From the NCBI GenBank assembly GCA_025617375.2, contig JAMYGW020000002.1:1984001-2048000 (forward strand): a stretch of 64,000 nucleotides of DNA. The letters are read 5' to 3'. The translations under genes were made by a program, and so were the position numbers. Shown here one piece after another: positions 23,268-34,330 of the stretch (its first letter is position 1; each line of letters starts with the position of its first letter). The notes beneath the pieces are model-generated. The model worked only from the letters and a program-made list of their open reading frames with translations. It had not been told where the DNA came from and searched no databases. The DNA is from Acarospora socialis. Lineage: Eukaryota > Ascomycota > Lecanoromycetes > Acarosporales > Acarosporaceae.

Positions 23268-24599
23268 TCATAGTACTATATAGATGGTTAGACTTCTGGG
23301 GATTGCCTCTGCAAGTCCGGTCTCGTTTAGTTTTGCGAGTCTCGAGCTGGCGGGCGGTCCGCTTCCACTTCTCGCGGCCGCAGCGTTCCAAAGGTTCCCA
23401 AACTTCGTTTCCTCAACACGCCTGGAAAGGCTTTTGATCAGACCTTCCACGTGTTGCAGTTCGCTGAGGACCACTTGCGCTCGGATCTGATTGTCAAGCC
23501 TGACGTCGATCGAATAGTCACCAACAGTGATAGGCTGATGTAAGACGCGCTCGGTGTGCTCTTCGTGCTTGACGTGGTTGTTAGCAGCAGACCACACCAT
23601 AGAGGAGGAGTTGTCGAAGCCGTCATAGCCGTTTCGTACCATGGCTCGATACCAGGCTGTGAGCTTGTCGCAGATAATGATGAGGACCAGCTGTACTTGG
23701 GAGTTCAAGGAACAAGTACATTTGAGCATGTCAGAGACCAATCGGACAGCCTCTCTATTGGTTGAAAGGACGGAGTCTGTCATGCGCGGTTGACGGGAAC
23801 TAGACTCGGATGTTTCAGCGCCAGCGGACAAGCATATCAAGGGAGGCATATGCAATGCCTGTAGTATCTTGAGCGCCGAGACCATGCAGGTCCTGTTGTG
23901 ACTGGAACAAGACTCAATCCCCCACAAGCGGCCTTGAGGGTTCCTGGTTTCTGAACGGTAGTCCCGAACCGGTGAAAAGATACCTGAGAAATGGTCATTC
24001 ATTTCGATGGAGAGATCATCGGCGTTCTGGGTTGAAGCGGTTGCATCGTGTTCGAGATCCGCGTCGGACAGTTCGTCCCGCATGCATGCTAGGAGGGCGG
24101 ACGGCGTTGGAGAGCCACAAAGGGCATTAAAGTCTAAGTCTTCGTTGAGATCATACTCGAATCCAGGGATGACGGGCAGCTTCTGGCCAGATGTACCGTG
24201 GCCCTGGGTGTCAAAATCCGCCGGGAAGCCAAGAGTAGACTTCTTGATGGCCATCACGTCGAATGCCGGGATATCGTTCCGACAGGCACGCGTGTCCGTG
24301 ACTGCTTCGCTCCAGGAGTTTGAGGGCTCAGCTGCGGTGACAGGTCGAGCGTGATATGGTGGTGAACGAGCCGAATTTTCTGCATACGACCAAGCTCCTC
24401 CCTCAGAGGATGCTGCAGGGTATTTTGCTGATCTTCTCGAGGGGGTATAAGAGCAGGCAAGGCCGCGCTCGAGACAAGACTGGCAGTGCGGACGCTGTCT
24501 GCCGCATTTGATCTTAGAAATGCCACAGCTGTCACAACTTTGTCTGATCTTTGCAGGGCGTCGATGAGGCGGGGATGTAAAAGACTTGGCAAGCTCCAT
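23268..24599 (-). CDS. AflR-type Zn2Cys6 transcription factor
   Basis: 443 aa from the ATG at 24,599 (MELAKSF). A DNA-binding Zn2Cys6 cluster lies near the N-terminus with Cys at 22, 25, 32, 39, 42 and 49 (CX2CX6CX6CX2CX6C), followed by the YTPSRRSAK linker. AflR-family regulators of polyketide clusters look like this. The C-terminal half has the AflR-like helical region (CMVSALKILQALHMPP, LVSDMLKCTCSLNSQVQLVL, VVLSELQHVEGLIKSLSRRV). It is expected to act in the nucleus as a pathway-specific activator. The stop lies less than 100 bp from the repeat-island boundary, and the last 40 residues (ending SLTIYIVL) look atypical, so the C-terminus may be altered or spliced differently. Neighbours are a monooxygenase, a second regulator and an efflux pump. 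Confidence 0.85.
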   Translation of the reverse strand: MELAKSFTSPPHRRPAKIRQSCDSCGISKIKCGRQRPHCQSCLERGLACSYTPSRRSAKYPAASSEGGAWSYAENSARSPPYHARPVTAAEPSNSWSEAVTDTRACRNDIPAFDVMAIKKSTLGFPADFDTQGHGTSGQKLPVIPGFEYDLNEDLDFNALCGSPTPSALLACMRDELSDADLEHDATASTQNADDLSIEMNDHFSGIFSPVRDYRSETRNPQGRLWGIESCSSHNRTCMVSALKILQALHMPPLICLSAGAETSESSSRQPRMTDSVLSTNREAVRLVSDMLKCTCSLNSQVQLVLIIICDKLTAWYRAMVRNGYDGFDNSSSMVWSAANNHVKHEEHTERVLHQPITVGDYSIDVRLDNQIRAQVVLSELQHVEGLIKSLSRRVEETKFGNLWNAAAARSGSGPPASSRLAKLNETGLAEAIPRSLTIYIVL

Positions 24600-26228
24600 G
24601 TTACCGGCAGGATTCTGCACAATGGATGATACTCACGCAGCACGAAAATGGGCAAACCAGCAAGCAACCAATATAAATTAGAATCACGAAATCGAAGAAG
24701 ACAGGCTGCATTCTGATAGACCGCATGGGCAAGGCAAAGTCAGCTGAGTGAGACATGGCAATTGTGCAGCCCTCGAATTTCCCAGCTAAAACCTTCCGAA
24801 CGTGCATGGCGATGGCACAGCTACCCATTATTACAAGCACTTCGTAACGCCTCTATCGCACTAGGCAACGTTAACTGTCAGGGCTAAGGCGTGCTCAAGA
24901 ATCAAGTAAGCTTAAATAGCTGATCGGTCCTTACGATGATTGCATTCATTAATGCTGGGTCTGGGGGTTCTACTGTGTAGTGCCAGGAAACGAAGATCGT
25001 TCCATTTTGAGGCTAGACATACCGTTCGCTGGGAGGCCATGTGGGGCCCTGAAGGCAGTTGTGTTGTCCACGGACACGGCATGTTCTCTTGGCCCTACCT
25101 GTCGCCCAGCCCTACTCGCCTGTGACTGGCTGGTGAGTTATCAAGTAAACGAAAGGTAAGAAGGGTGAAACCATGTGCTTGCATTAAAGGACTCGGATAG
25201 GTCCCTTAGATACGGTAACGGCCGTACCATACCACTAGAAAAGGTTCAGTAAGTTAATCAATGACCTGTCACCGTCCAAAGAACAAATTAATTATTGCTA
25301 ACCCCCAACACCCCTAACCACCAAGCACTCTGACCACCACATCTTTGAAGCCTTGTTATGTAAGAGTTCTGGCGTTGAGTTTATCCGACTCCTCTTGACG
25401 GGCCGTTGTCTAAGGTAGGTATCTGCGTCTTTTATGCAGGTGCATGGTGGCGCCTGAACCCTGTCATGGCTGGAGGTTCTGGAATGATAAGGTGCCTTAC
25501 GATAAGCTGGCGGTTGCGTTGCGCTACGGGCCGTTCGAGACGTGATTGACAGCGCCCGCGTAGGCTCGGGCCTCGCGGTACGAAAAAGTGGTCAAAGTCG
25601 TGGGCCACCGCGGGCGTGAGTTGAGCTTGCTCGGCCTTAAGAGGTAGATAAGGCTGATAACGGCGAAAGTCGGGGTGCAGAGTTCAGAAAACCTACAGAG
25701 TAACGTACCTACCTACCTACCTTTGCCGTTGCACAAAGTACTCAGACGACAACCCTAAACCTGCCCGTTCCCGGTTGAAATTGCCTCTACGTCTTCTTAT
25801 ATACTGATCGGATCTGGGGAAGAATATATGTCTTAGAGGATAGACTGACGTATCTTCACAGCATTATGATATATGTATGCGAATTTCAGGGGTCCTCGAT
25901 ATTCTATCGGTGATCAAATACGGTACCATCAAAAGCACCGACCTTAGCGGACAATTTTGGTAAGGCTGTTATACCGAGCCGACGAGGGCTTTTGGCAGTG
26001 CATGGGGTAAGTAGTATCCCTCCTCGGTAATCGCGGATGCAGAATGGTCTTCGGGCTTTCCGTAACCCTGATAACGCCAACTACTGCCCTAAACGAAGCT
26101 TGGTGGCAGAGTTGAAATGAAAACGGTTGGACACTGTGTGAGATCTCGTTTGGATCGTTCTCTGCCCAGATAGTGTCTGCTTTCTTTTGCCTCGAGATCG
26201 GAGTGAGCTTATCTTATCATTACCAAGC
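24600..26228. promoter_or_regulatory. 1.6-kb divergent intergenic region
   Basis: Separates the AflR-like gene from the oppositely oriented monooxygenase gene and must hold both promoters. A short (ACCT)n-like run (ACCTACCTACCTACC, about 25,708-25,722) is present. I see no convincing ORF and no clear palindromic AflR-type site (TCG-N5-CGA) by eye. Confidence 0.4.
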
Positions 26229-27458
26229 ATGGGGTCCTTCGAGATGGATCCCATCATAATCGTCGGCTCAGGCCTAGGTGGCCTCGCTCTTGCTCAAGGC
26301 CTCCACAAATCATCTATTCCCTTCAAAATTTATGAGCGCGATCAATTGCACAACGTTCGAACGCAAGGCTATCGTATCCGTCTCCATGGTGAGGGTCTTT
26401 GTGCTCTTCGCTCGGTGCTGACAGACGAGGTCTGGGACCTCTTTGAGGAAACATGTCCGGAGACCATATTGGGACCCCTCCCGAACATCAACGCCGTGAC
26501 CTGCGAGATCACGGCAGCCAACTTTGGCGGAAACAATCCTCAAGGCCGAATCAGCCAAAGTGAACAAAAGCCTTACACTGTCGACCGTGGCATATTGCGC
26601 GAAGTCCTGCTGACGGGCTTGGAGAAACACATCACCTACGGGAAAGAATACACCCACTACAAGCTCACTGACTCAGGCATAATTGCGTATTTCGCCGACG
26701 GCACAAGTGAAACCGGCTCGCTGCTCGTCGGCACCGATGGCGTCCGCTCAGCGGTGCGCAGACAATATCTTCCTCAGCTTCGAATTCTGGACACCAAAAG
26801 CCGCCCAATGTACGGGAAAACACCACTTACACCCTCTTTTCAAAGCCAGATCCTACCCAAAGCTATGGAATGCTTGTCTCTCATCAAGGACCCGCAGACC
26901 GGGAGTGTGGCGCTGGTGGAGGTGATACGCTTCTTGCCCAAGGACCAGCGAAAGGACAAGCGTGACCTACCAAACGATTACGTGTACTGGGTTATCATAC
27001 CGCCTGGCTCGAGTTCTCCGGTTACGGATAAGCAGCTGAATCACATCAGCAAGGAGGGGGCGGCAGAATTAGCCAAGGCGTTGACGGCTGATTGGCACCC
27101 ATCTCTACGGGCGCTGATCGAATGTCAAGATCCCGATCAGACAGGTGTATTCCGCCTGCTGAGTTCCGATCCCGAGGATCTAAGACGGGCTTGGGAACCG
27201 AATGGTAAAGTCACGCTATTGGGTGACGCCGCGCACGCTATGATGCCTTCTACAGCCAGTGGTGCGGTGACTGCGTTGAGAGATGCAGAATTGCTGTCGG
27301 GTCTAATCAGAGAGCAGGGAGTAGCTAAGGAGACCATCGCGAAGTATGAAGAGGAGATGAGGAAGTACGCGAGCGAGGCGGTGGCTTTGAGCGCGAAAAT
27401 CGGCCAGATGAGTTTCGGGCTGAGGGCGTTGGCGGATTCTGAAGCGGTCTCTGTGTAA
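26229..27458 (+). CDS. FAD-dependent aromatic-type monooxygenase (PHBH fold)
   Basis: 409 aa, intronless, from the ATG at 26,229 (MGSFEMDPIIIVGSG). Class A flavoprotein monooxygenases use NAD(P)H and O2 to hydroxylate or rearrange aromatic or polyketide substrates. Visible landmarks are the Rossmann GSGLGG motif at residues 13-18, the second FAD/NADPH contact GTDGVRSAVRRQ, and the GDAAHAMMPSTASGA motif from about residue 332 that binds the FAD ribityl chain. There is no membrane segment, so it is probably soluble. Substrate cannot be deduced. Beside an AflR-like regulator and a DHA2 pump, a tailoring role in a secondary-metabolite pathway is likely. A salicylate hydroxylase-like catabolic role is the main alternative. 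Confidence 0.88.
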   Translation: MGSFEMDPIIIVGSGLGGLALAQGLHKSSIPFKIYERDQLHNVRTQGYRIRLHGEGLCALRSVLTDEVWDLFEETCPETILGPLPNINAVTCEITAANFGGNNPQGRISQSEQKPYTVDRGILREVLLTGLEKHITYGKEYTHYKLTDSGIIAYFADGTSETGSLLVGTDGVRSAVRRQYLPQLRILDTKSRPMYGKTPLTPSFQSQILPKAMECLSLIKDPQTGSVALVEVIRFLPKDQRKDKRDLPNDYVYWVIIPPGSSSPVTDKQLNHISKEGAAELAKALTADWHPSLRALIECQDPDQTGVFRLLSSDPEDLRRAWEPNGKVTLLGDAAHAMMPSTASGAVTALRDAELLSGLIREQGVAKETIAKYEEEMRKYASEAVALSAKIGQMSFGLRALADSEAVSV

Positions 27459-28201
27459 GAAGGTAACATGTCTTTCGCGGTAGTTAGAGTACCCGTATTC
27501 GTATGCAGAAGATGATCTGAATAGGCCCAAATCTTAGATTACTAGTTTTCAAGCATTCGACAGGCCAGACACTTCTTACAGGTTAGAAAATTATGTACCT
27601 TAATCAACCTAGCGACTTGTGATCTAGAGCCTTGATACCGTGCTCAAGAAGACCATTGATGAATGATGCTGCAAAAGAACCCTTAAGCCCTCCGAGAACT
27701 GTGGCTGAGTCATCACAATACCTAGCTATACTTCGGTCCCACTATTACCCGGCAAGAGTGCTGATACCACGAAGGTGTTCCCAACCTACACGTCGTTCCA
27801 ATTCGGCCTCTGTTTGGACATCGAATCTTCGGCCTCTTACGCCTTCTTTCGGTTATACCCTCTAAGACTGATGCACGTGGCGCATGTAAGTCTGTACGTC
27901 AGAGTATTTGCTGTAGACTAGCTACTTCATGAGGTGAACACCTTTATGCCAGCCTGGGCCTGTTCTTTCAACACTATCGTCTGTGGCTTCCTCGCTTTAC
28001 TAGGATGCTAGGAGTAGGTCCGAGAGGTTGAAAGGAGTCTGGCTTAGGCTAAGGTCAACAAATCACGTCTCCCTACCGCCTTCATCCGTATAGCTCTGAG
28101 AATTCCGGCTCTCCCAACGAACGCCTGAAGTAAGAGAAACGAGTAAGTCAGGGAGAACACTCCCCCGCGACTCGAGTTTGGACACTTTTGATTCGCTGAA
28201 G
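27459..28201. other. Intergenic, nothing recognised
   Basis: About 740 bp between the monooxygenase stop and the ATG of the Zn2Cys6 factor. Short frames here lack an ATG start or family resemblance. It holds the 3' end of one gene and the promoter of the next. Confidence 0.5.
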
Positions 28202-30554
28202 ATGTCAACGGCTATGATCGCAAACGCTTCGCCTCACAAAGGATCCCAAGTCGCTCAAACCGCTCCGGCTCGTAAACCTCTGAGCTGCACGAGCTGCCGT
28301 CAGCGAAAGATAAAATGCGACAAAGCCGATCCTTGCGAGCCATGTCTCAAATTCGGGATCAGGTGCATCTTTCCCACTCGTCGTATACGGGCTCCTCGAG
28401 GCAGGCGGGATGCTTTAGAGGCACGTGATGCAGAGCTTTTGCGCCGTATCAGGCATCTGGAAGGAATGCTTACGAACAAGGCTGACACGGGGCCCGCTGG
28501 ACCGGACGTCGGCAGATCTGGTGGCATGAGTCCGACCCTTGTTTCACCGCTTCTCAGTACCGGTATGCTTGGTGAAGGCACTCAAACCGGCGTCACCGTT
28601 GATGATCATTATGCTACCTTTGTCAAGCAGCAAGGCAGCAGCTCCCGTCATCTCAACAGCGAATTCTGGTCGAGCTTAAGCAATGAATTCGACGGTCTTC
28701 GGCAGCTTATAGAGTGCCGCGTCGACGATGAGGATGACTTCGATGACCCGGTATCCCATTCGATGGAAGCAATAGATCCTTCACCAAACTTCATATTGCA
28801 AGATCCAGAAAACTTTGTTGGTTCAGAGCCTGCATATCCATCAGACGCTCACAGCGCGGTTTTGTTTCAATTTTACTTTGCCAACGTCGATCCCATTTGC
28901 AAGATCCTACATCGGCCCACAGTCAATACCTATTTCTCAAACTTAGAGGTGCTCCTCGACCCCTTAACGGGCCGATTCAAGTTTCGAAGCCTTGAGGCTG
29001 TTACCTTTGCAGCTTACTTTGCAGCGGTGACTAGTATGTCTCCTCAAGAATGTTTGACCTATATAGGCGAGCAGAAGGAGGTTCTGTTAGCACGATATAA
29101 GAGTAGTACAGAGACGGCGTTGGTGCAAGCGGACTTCTTCAATAGTCTGGAGATTACTACATTACAAGCATTGACGATCTATATAGTAAGCACTTCTCAG
29201 ACAACAACCATGAGACGTTGACCAAATATTTTCTATTTCGGACATGCGTGAAGGAACTTTGTACACACGTAGTTCAACTTAGGCAAAATGCTGACAGGGT
29301 GCTCAGGTGGCGCAACGGTCCCTCAATCGGGCTCGGTTCGACTGGACGTTGATTGGACTTGCTGTGCGTATCGCACATGGTTTTGGCCTTCATCGAGATG
29401 GTGATGGCCGAGCGTTTAGTGCATTCGAGGCAGAGATGAGGCGACGAATTTGGTGGCAAATTTTGGCACTCGATATGAGGGCTTCTGAGGATCGTGGGTC
29501 CGAGTCTATTCTTGCTGAAAATTCCTTCCGCACAGCAATGCCCTCCAATCTTAATGACGAGGACTTTAACTACGACAGTCAACATCCCTTACCTAGCAGA
29601 ACCGGAACCACCGAAATAACTTTATGTTTACTCGGTATGGATGCATTATGTACTGGACGAAAGATCAACTTTAGATCCCCGGCCAGCGAATCTAGAAGCT
29701 TGACACTTCAAGAAAGGGAAGAGCTCGTCAAGGATTATGCTAGACGAGTCGAGTCAACTTATTTAGCCAGTTGCGATCGTTCCGACCAGCGAACATGGTT
29801 GTTACGCATGATGGGCCATTACTGGATTTCTAAGCTCTGGCTGATTCTATACTACCCTTTACAGCATCAAATGCCCTGGGAGCAAGCCCATTCCAGAACC
29901 CAAGGCTTACAAACAGCCGTGACATTTCTGAGTGTTAACGAGTCAATTGAGCAACACCCATCTTCAGCCAGCTTCGTTTGGCTCTTCAAGACCTACGTTC
30001 CATGGCATGCTGTGGCGGTCATCTTGGTTGAGCTGTGCACTCAGCCGCAAGGGCCTCTCGCCGACCGTGCCTGGGAGATCATTGAAAGCCGCTTCAAAGA
30101 CTGGAATGGCAGAGTCGCCGATATCAAGGAAGCAATGTTGTGGGGTCCAATCAAAAACCTGCTGAAGCGGGCTCGAGTGGCACGACAACTTGGTCAGGGG
30201 TTATCTAAGGTCAAGCAAGCGTCGCACCCCTCTAACCTGGATCCAATGCTACAAGACCTTGATGCGCCTGGCACATCAAACGCTGGACTGGGGGCTGGTG
30301 AAGGTAGCAGCAGCTTTGACGTTCAATCCTTTAACGATTTTGGGTCATTTGATCAGCCTTCGGACCAGCCTCTGGATTTCCTCTCTTTTCTTCCAATAGA
30401 CACGGTAGTAGCCAGCACCGAACTACCTAGCGCGTCTGACAACTTGGACTATTGGAATGAATTCACATTTGATGTGAATGCACTTGGTGGGGAAATCCTT
30501 CCAGATCCGTACAACATAGAGTCAATGCATGTTGCAGCTTACGGTACGGGTTGA
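28202..30554 (+). CDS. Zn2Cys6 transcription factor with fungal-specific (MHR) domain
   Basis: Two exons, 28,202-29,185 and 29,307-30,554, joined across a GTAAGC...CAG intron of 121 bp in phase 0, giving 743 aa. Cys at 29, 32, 39, 45, 48 and 55 form a Gal4-type cluster (CX2CX6CX5CX2CX6C) with the basic stretch RQRKIKCDK, then a basic linker and a short predicted coiled coil (LLRRIRHLEGML). The splice falls inside the middle homology region. Joining restores FDWTLIGLAVRIAHGFGLHR and EMRRRIWWQILALD, the hallmark of the Fungal_trans domain. The C-terminus is Ser/Asp-rich and could be an activation domain. It is likely a nuclear regulator. Its target may be the neighbouring pathway genes, judged by position only. 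Confidence 0.9.
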
Positions 30555-30821
30555 AGAGCGATTTCAATTGCAATCAAGGGTTCGAGTTGGCCTTCCGCTC
30601 TTGAGACTTGCTCATGTCTGGAATCAAAAGACCGCAAAAATATTGGTGAAACTTCATGCTCGGAGAGATGTAGACGAAGAGACATTATTAGTCTAAAGTG
30701 CCTGATGCAAGCGATTCCATCCCGTGAGCGGCGTTCGCAGAATGCTCTCACTGCATCATCGACGGTGGACTCTGTAGGCTTCTATCAGAACCTGAGTTCG
30801 TCAAACCGAGGTTGAAGGGAT

Positions 30822-31232
30822 TTACCTCTTCGCCGCCCCAGCCAACGTTGCCGTTTCCAGCCACCACCCAGTCCAAGTAAGTCCCAGCAAGCCCACGAAA
30901 AACCAGGCCTGCGGGAAACCCTCGCCGAATTCCGGATCTACTCCCTTGCTCCCCGGGTAGAGAATCGCACTCAACCCGGTTATCCAATACAAGCTCCCAA
31001 AGATTGCCGCCGTGAGAATCGAATCTGCAGCGGCATCTTCGGCGACTGGGCGAAAGGTATAGTACAGAGTGGCCAGCGAGAGACACACGCCCATGGACAT
31101 GGTCTGCCCATTGTGGAAGCGTGCGTGCGGCGGCCAGCGCGGATTCAGAACGTGTGTCTCGTTGAAGTCCGCATAGAATGGTCCGAGCACCTGGATTAGG
31201 GCTGAGATGGAAAGACAGATTTGACCTAACAT
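30822..31232 (-). CDS. Small four-helix membrane protein, DUF6640-like
   Basis: 136 aa from the ATG at 31,232 (MLGQICLSISALIQV). Four hydrophobic segments are visible: about residues 1-18, 45-62 (MSMGVCLSLATLYYTF), 70-92 (ILTAAIFGSLYWITGLSAIL) and 108-130 (AWFFVGLLGLTWTGWWLET). A loop contains LNPRWPPHARFHNGQT, a sequence I associate with small fungal membrane proteins of the DUF6640 group, whose biochemical role is unknown. Such genes occur beside transporters and secondary-metabolism genes. The family name is from memory and should be checked. The ORF itself, with good start and helices, is convincing. Confidence 0.72.
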   Translation of the reverse strand: MLGQICLSISALIQVLGPFYADFNETHVLNPRWPPHARFHNGQTMSMGVCLSLATLYYTFRPVAEDAAADSILTAAIFGSLYWITGLSAILYPGSKGVDPEFGEGFPQAWFFVGLLGLTWTGWWLETATLAGAAKR

Positions 31233-31825
31233 ACTTTAGGTTGAAGTCAACGATGGTTTAAGACGCCTGTGGGGTTCTTGGCTGAGGCTTGAACTAAGGT
31301 AGCACCCTTACGGATACAGATTTAAGGTACGGATTCAGTTAGCTCCGGAGCATTATAGATAAGGTATTTATAGTCTGCCAAGTGAACAAACACTAATGCA
31401 GGCCCGTGGGTATCGTATTCTCAACCAAGGTATGGTAAGGTATTATATAATCTCGTGTAAGGTATTCACTATAAAACAACCACACCACTATGGACTATCA
31501 CGGACTTTCGCGCACTTTTGGAAAACCGAGATACTAACGCAGAAGCGCAGCATGTGGGAAGCAAAGCAAATAAATATGGCCAGACTTTGGCATGGCTTCA
31601 ATCTAGCTCTAGGTCATCGATCGAATTGCAGCCACTATCGGAATCGTAAACACATTATCCAAAGCAGGACCTGGTCTAGCCATACATACCAGCTATTACT
31701 TTCGCTCTTTCTCTCTCTCAAACATCGCCGATCCTCAAGTTCTTCATTCAGAATCTCTTGAAGAGCCGTAGCCGGGCGCTCTCATCAAAAAGCAAACAAA
31801 GAACACTGAAGATCCCGCTTCAGCT
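31233..31825. promoter_or_regulatory. Divergent intergenic region before the MFS gene
   Basis: About 590 bp between the small membrane protein gene and the transporter, transcribed apart, so it should carry both promoters. A pyrimidine-rich tract (TTTCTCTCTCTC, about 31,709-31,720) lies about 110 bp upstream of the transporter ATG. No supported gene is here. Confidence 0.45.
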
Positions 31826-33641
31826 ATGTCACCGTCTACTGCAGTCGATATGGACGAGAATACATCGTTCAGAGAGGAGAAGGAGGTCCCTTCGTCTCAG
31901 AAGACACCGACGGCAGCACCATTATACGAAGGCTTAGGCAATACGGACTTGGAGCTCAAAACAGACACGGAACTGCAGCAAGACGATGAGACAATCTCAT
32001 ATCCAGGTGGTTTGAAGCTCTTTCTGCTAGCGTCAGTTGCCCATCCTCTTGTTGGGATGGATAGATTGCTTAACGCTCCACAGACTCGCGCTTTGCCTCT
32101 CAATCTTTCTCGTTGCGCTTGACAGTACAATCATTGCGACCGCCATCCCCCAGATCACAAATCAGTTCAACAGCCTCAACGATGTCGGCTGGTATGGTAG
32201 TGGTATGTGCATGGTCCAGAGTTGATGCTCTTGTCAGAAGCTGTCGCTGACCATTCACCCAGCATATCTCCTCACAACAGCCGGCTTCCAATTAATCTTC
32301 GGCAAATTCTACACCTTTTTCTCCATCAAATGGGTGTTCCTCGTTGCCATTGGGATTTTCGAAGTGGGATCTCTGATATGTGGCGTTGCCCCGACCAGCG
32401 CTGCTCTCATTGTCGGTCGTGCCATCGCCGGCGTTGGCTCTGCGGGTGTCTTTTCAGGCGCTTATCTCCTCATTGCGACCTCCGTACCACTTGCCAGGCG
32501 CCCAGCTTTCAACGGGCTTATTGGCGGCATGTACGGTCTTTCCTCCGTTGTTGGGCCGTTGTTGGGAGGGGCCTTCACCGACAAGGTCACGTGGAGATGG
32601 TGCTTTTACATCAACCTTCCCATCGGTGGCGTCGCCATTGCGGTTATTGTGTTCTTCTTTACACCAGTATCTCAACCTGGTGGCACCACTTCGCTCACCT
32701 GGAGAGAACGCATTGAGCAACTCGACATCCTAGGAACTATCTTCTTCATTCCTGGCATTGTCTGTCTTCTACTTGCGCTTCAGTGGGGCGGTTCCACCTA
32801 TCCTTGGTCTAATGGTCGAATCATCGCTCTCTTCGTCGTCTTTGGCGTCTGCATTCTAGTCTTCATCGGCATCCAGTTCTGGAGACCCAAATATGCAACC
32901 GTCAGTCCGCTCATGCTCCGCAAACGCAGCGTGTGGGCCGCGGCCTGCTTCGCCTTCTTCATGGGTTCTGCTTTCTTCGTGACCGTCTACTACCTGCCCA
33001 TCTGGTTCCAGGCTGTGAAGGGCGTCAACGCGTACGAATCTGGCATTAGGAACATTCCTGTTCTACTTTCCGTTGTTGTCGGAACAATTGTTTCTGGCGC
33101 CCTCGTCACCCATATCGGTTATTACACACCTTTCATGCTCGCCAGCACTGTGTTGACGTCGATCGGTGCAGGCCTCCTCACCACCTTCGAGCTCGACACA
33201 GGTTCCCCCAAGTGGATTGGATATCAGGTCATCTGCGGCTTCGGTATCGGTCTGGGACTGCAACTGCCGTTGGTAGCCATTCAGACCGTGCTCAACATGT
33301 CCGAGGTTCCAAGTGCCACTGCATTGATCATATTCATGCAGCTCTTCGGCGCCGCCATCTTCGTCTCTGTGGGTGAGAGCGTGCTGACGAACAAGCTTGT
33401 CTCCTACATCAGCCGGGTCGTCCCAGGGGTGGATGCCGTGGCGGTTGCTAGTACGGGTGCGACCAATCTACAGAATGTCATTCCGCAGGAGTACTTGCAT
33501 GGCGTCTTGCTGGTTTACAACAATGCGGTGACGCAGATATTCGTGCTTGTAACTGTCATGGCGTGCTTGACGAGCATTGGCAGTGTGGCAATGGAGTGGA
33601 AGAGCGTGAAAGGGAAGCAGACAGAGATGAGTGGTATGTAA
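31826..33641 (+). CDS. MFS efflux pump, DHA2 family (14 TM)
   Basis: Three exons, 31,826-32,031, 32,084-32,202 and 32,263-33,641, with 52- and 60-bp introns, giving 567 aa. The introns (GTCAGT...CAG and GTATGT...CAG) must be removed to rebuild the first helices. Joining gives [20 protein letters not shown], then DVGWYGS followed by [21 protein letters not shown]2-type motif follows helix 5 ([14 protein letters not shown]). A hydrophilic N-terminus of about 60 residues precedes a 14-helix layout. This class exports toxins, drugs and secondary metabolites by proton antiport at the plasma membrane. With the adjacent AflR-like regulator and oxidase, export of the pathway product is the natural inference. 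Direct substrate evidence is lacking. Confidence 0.92.
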
Positions 33642-34330
33642 AATTAGAATGGTTAGATGGATGGTTAGAGATGTTTTGTATTGGGCATACAGTTTGAAAC
33701 TGTTCAATGCACGTCGTTACACTTTAGTAGAGCCGCAAACCCCACACTCATGCAACACCAGTGATTCTCACAACACAACGGATCCTGTGACCCAAAGGAC
33801 TGTGACAAAGAGATATTTGACAGCTCAACACATACCAATCTCATTGATCAGGATCCTCAAGGAGCAAAGTTCGGGGTTGGCGGAGGATTGCGCAAATCGC
33901 TTTCGTACAATGTGTTCCACAAATGCATGTTTACTGTCTTCATCAGCATATATGCCTCCGAATCAATTCGATCTTGACCACAGCCGCAAGATATACGTTT
34001 CATGAGATATCCGATAGTTGTTGCGCAATGTCGCCATGCTTGCGGCTGTCCCTGCGCGACGGGGCGCAGCAAGGTTATCTTCAAAGTTCCCGTGCCTATG
34101 AAAGGAATCTACCGACGAATCTACAATATTTAGGTCGGGTTCAAATTGCAATGACATACTAGTCATTGTTTCGAGTTTCCCTCCGGATTACCCTCCGGGT
34201 CAGATCTCTATATATACACGGCAGGGACGGCGCTCTTTGCAATCGTTCCTACGGCATGTCTTATTCTGACACTTCGATCCTCGCACAGTTGTACAGTTTC
34301 ACGTGAAGAGAATTTCCCCAACTTGGTGGC
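33642..34330. other. Intergenic, promoter of the metallopeptidase gene
   Basis: About 690 bp. A TATA-like stretch (TCTATATATACACGG, about 34,206-34,220) lies about 115 bp upstream of the peptidase ATG. No supported gene. Confidence 0.5.

Noticed and set aside
31396-31761. 121-codon plus-strand frame upstream of the MFS gene
   Set aside because: No family resemblance. It lies in promoter sequence with TATA-like and pyrimidine tracts.
32207-32733. Overlapping alternative frames inside the MFS gene
   Set aside because: Shadows of the transporter exon 3 and of its second intron. The DHA2 motifs are in the other frame.
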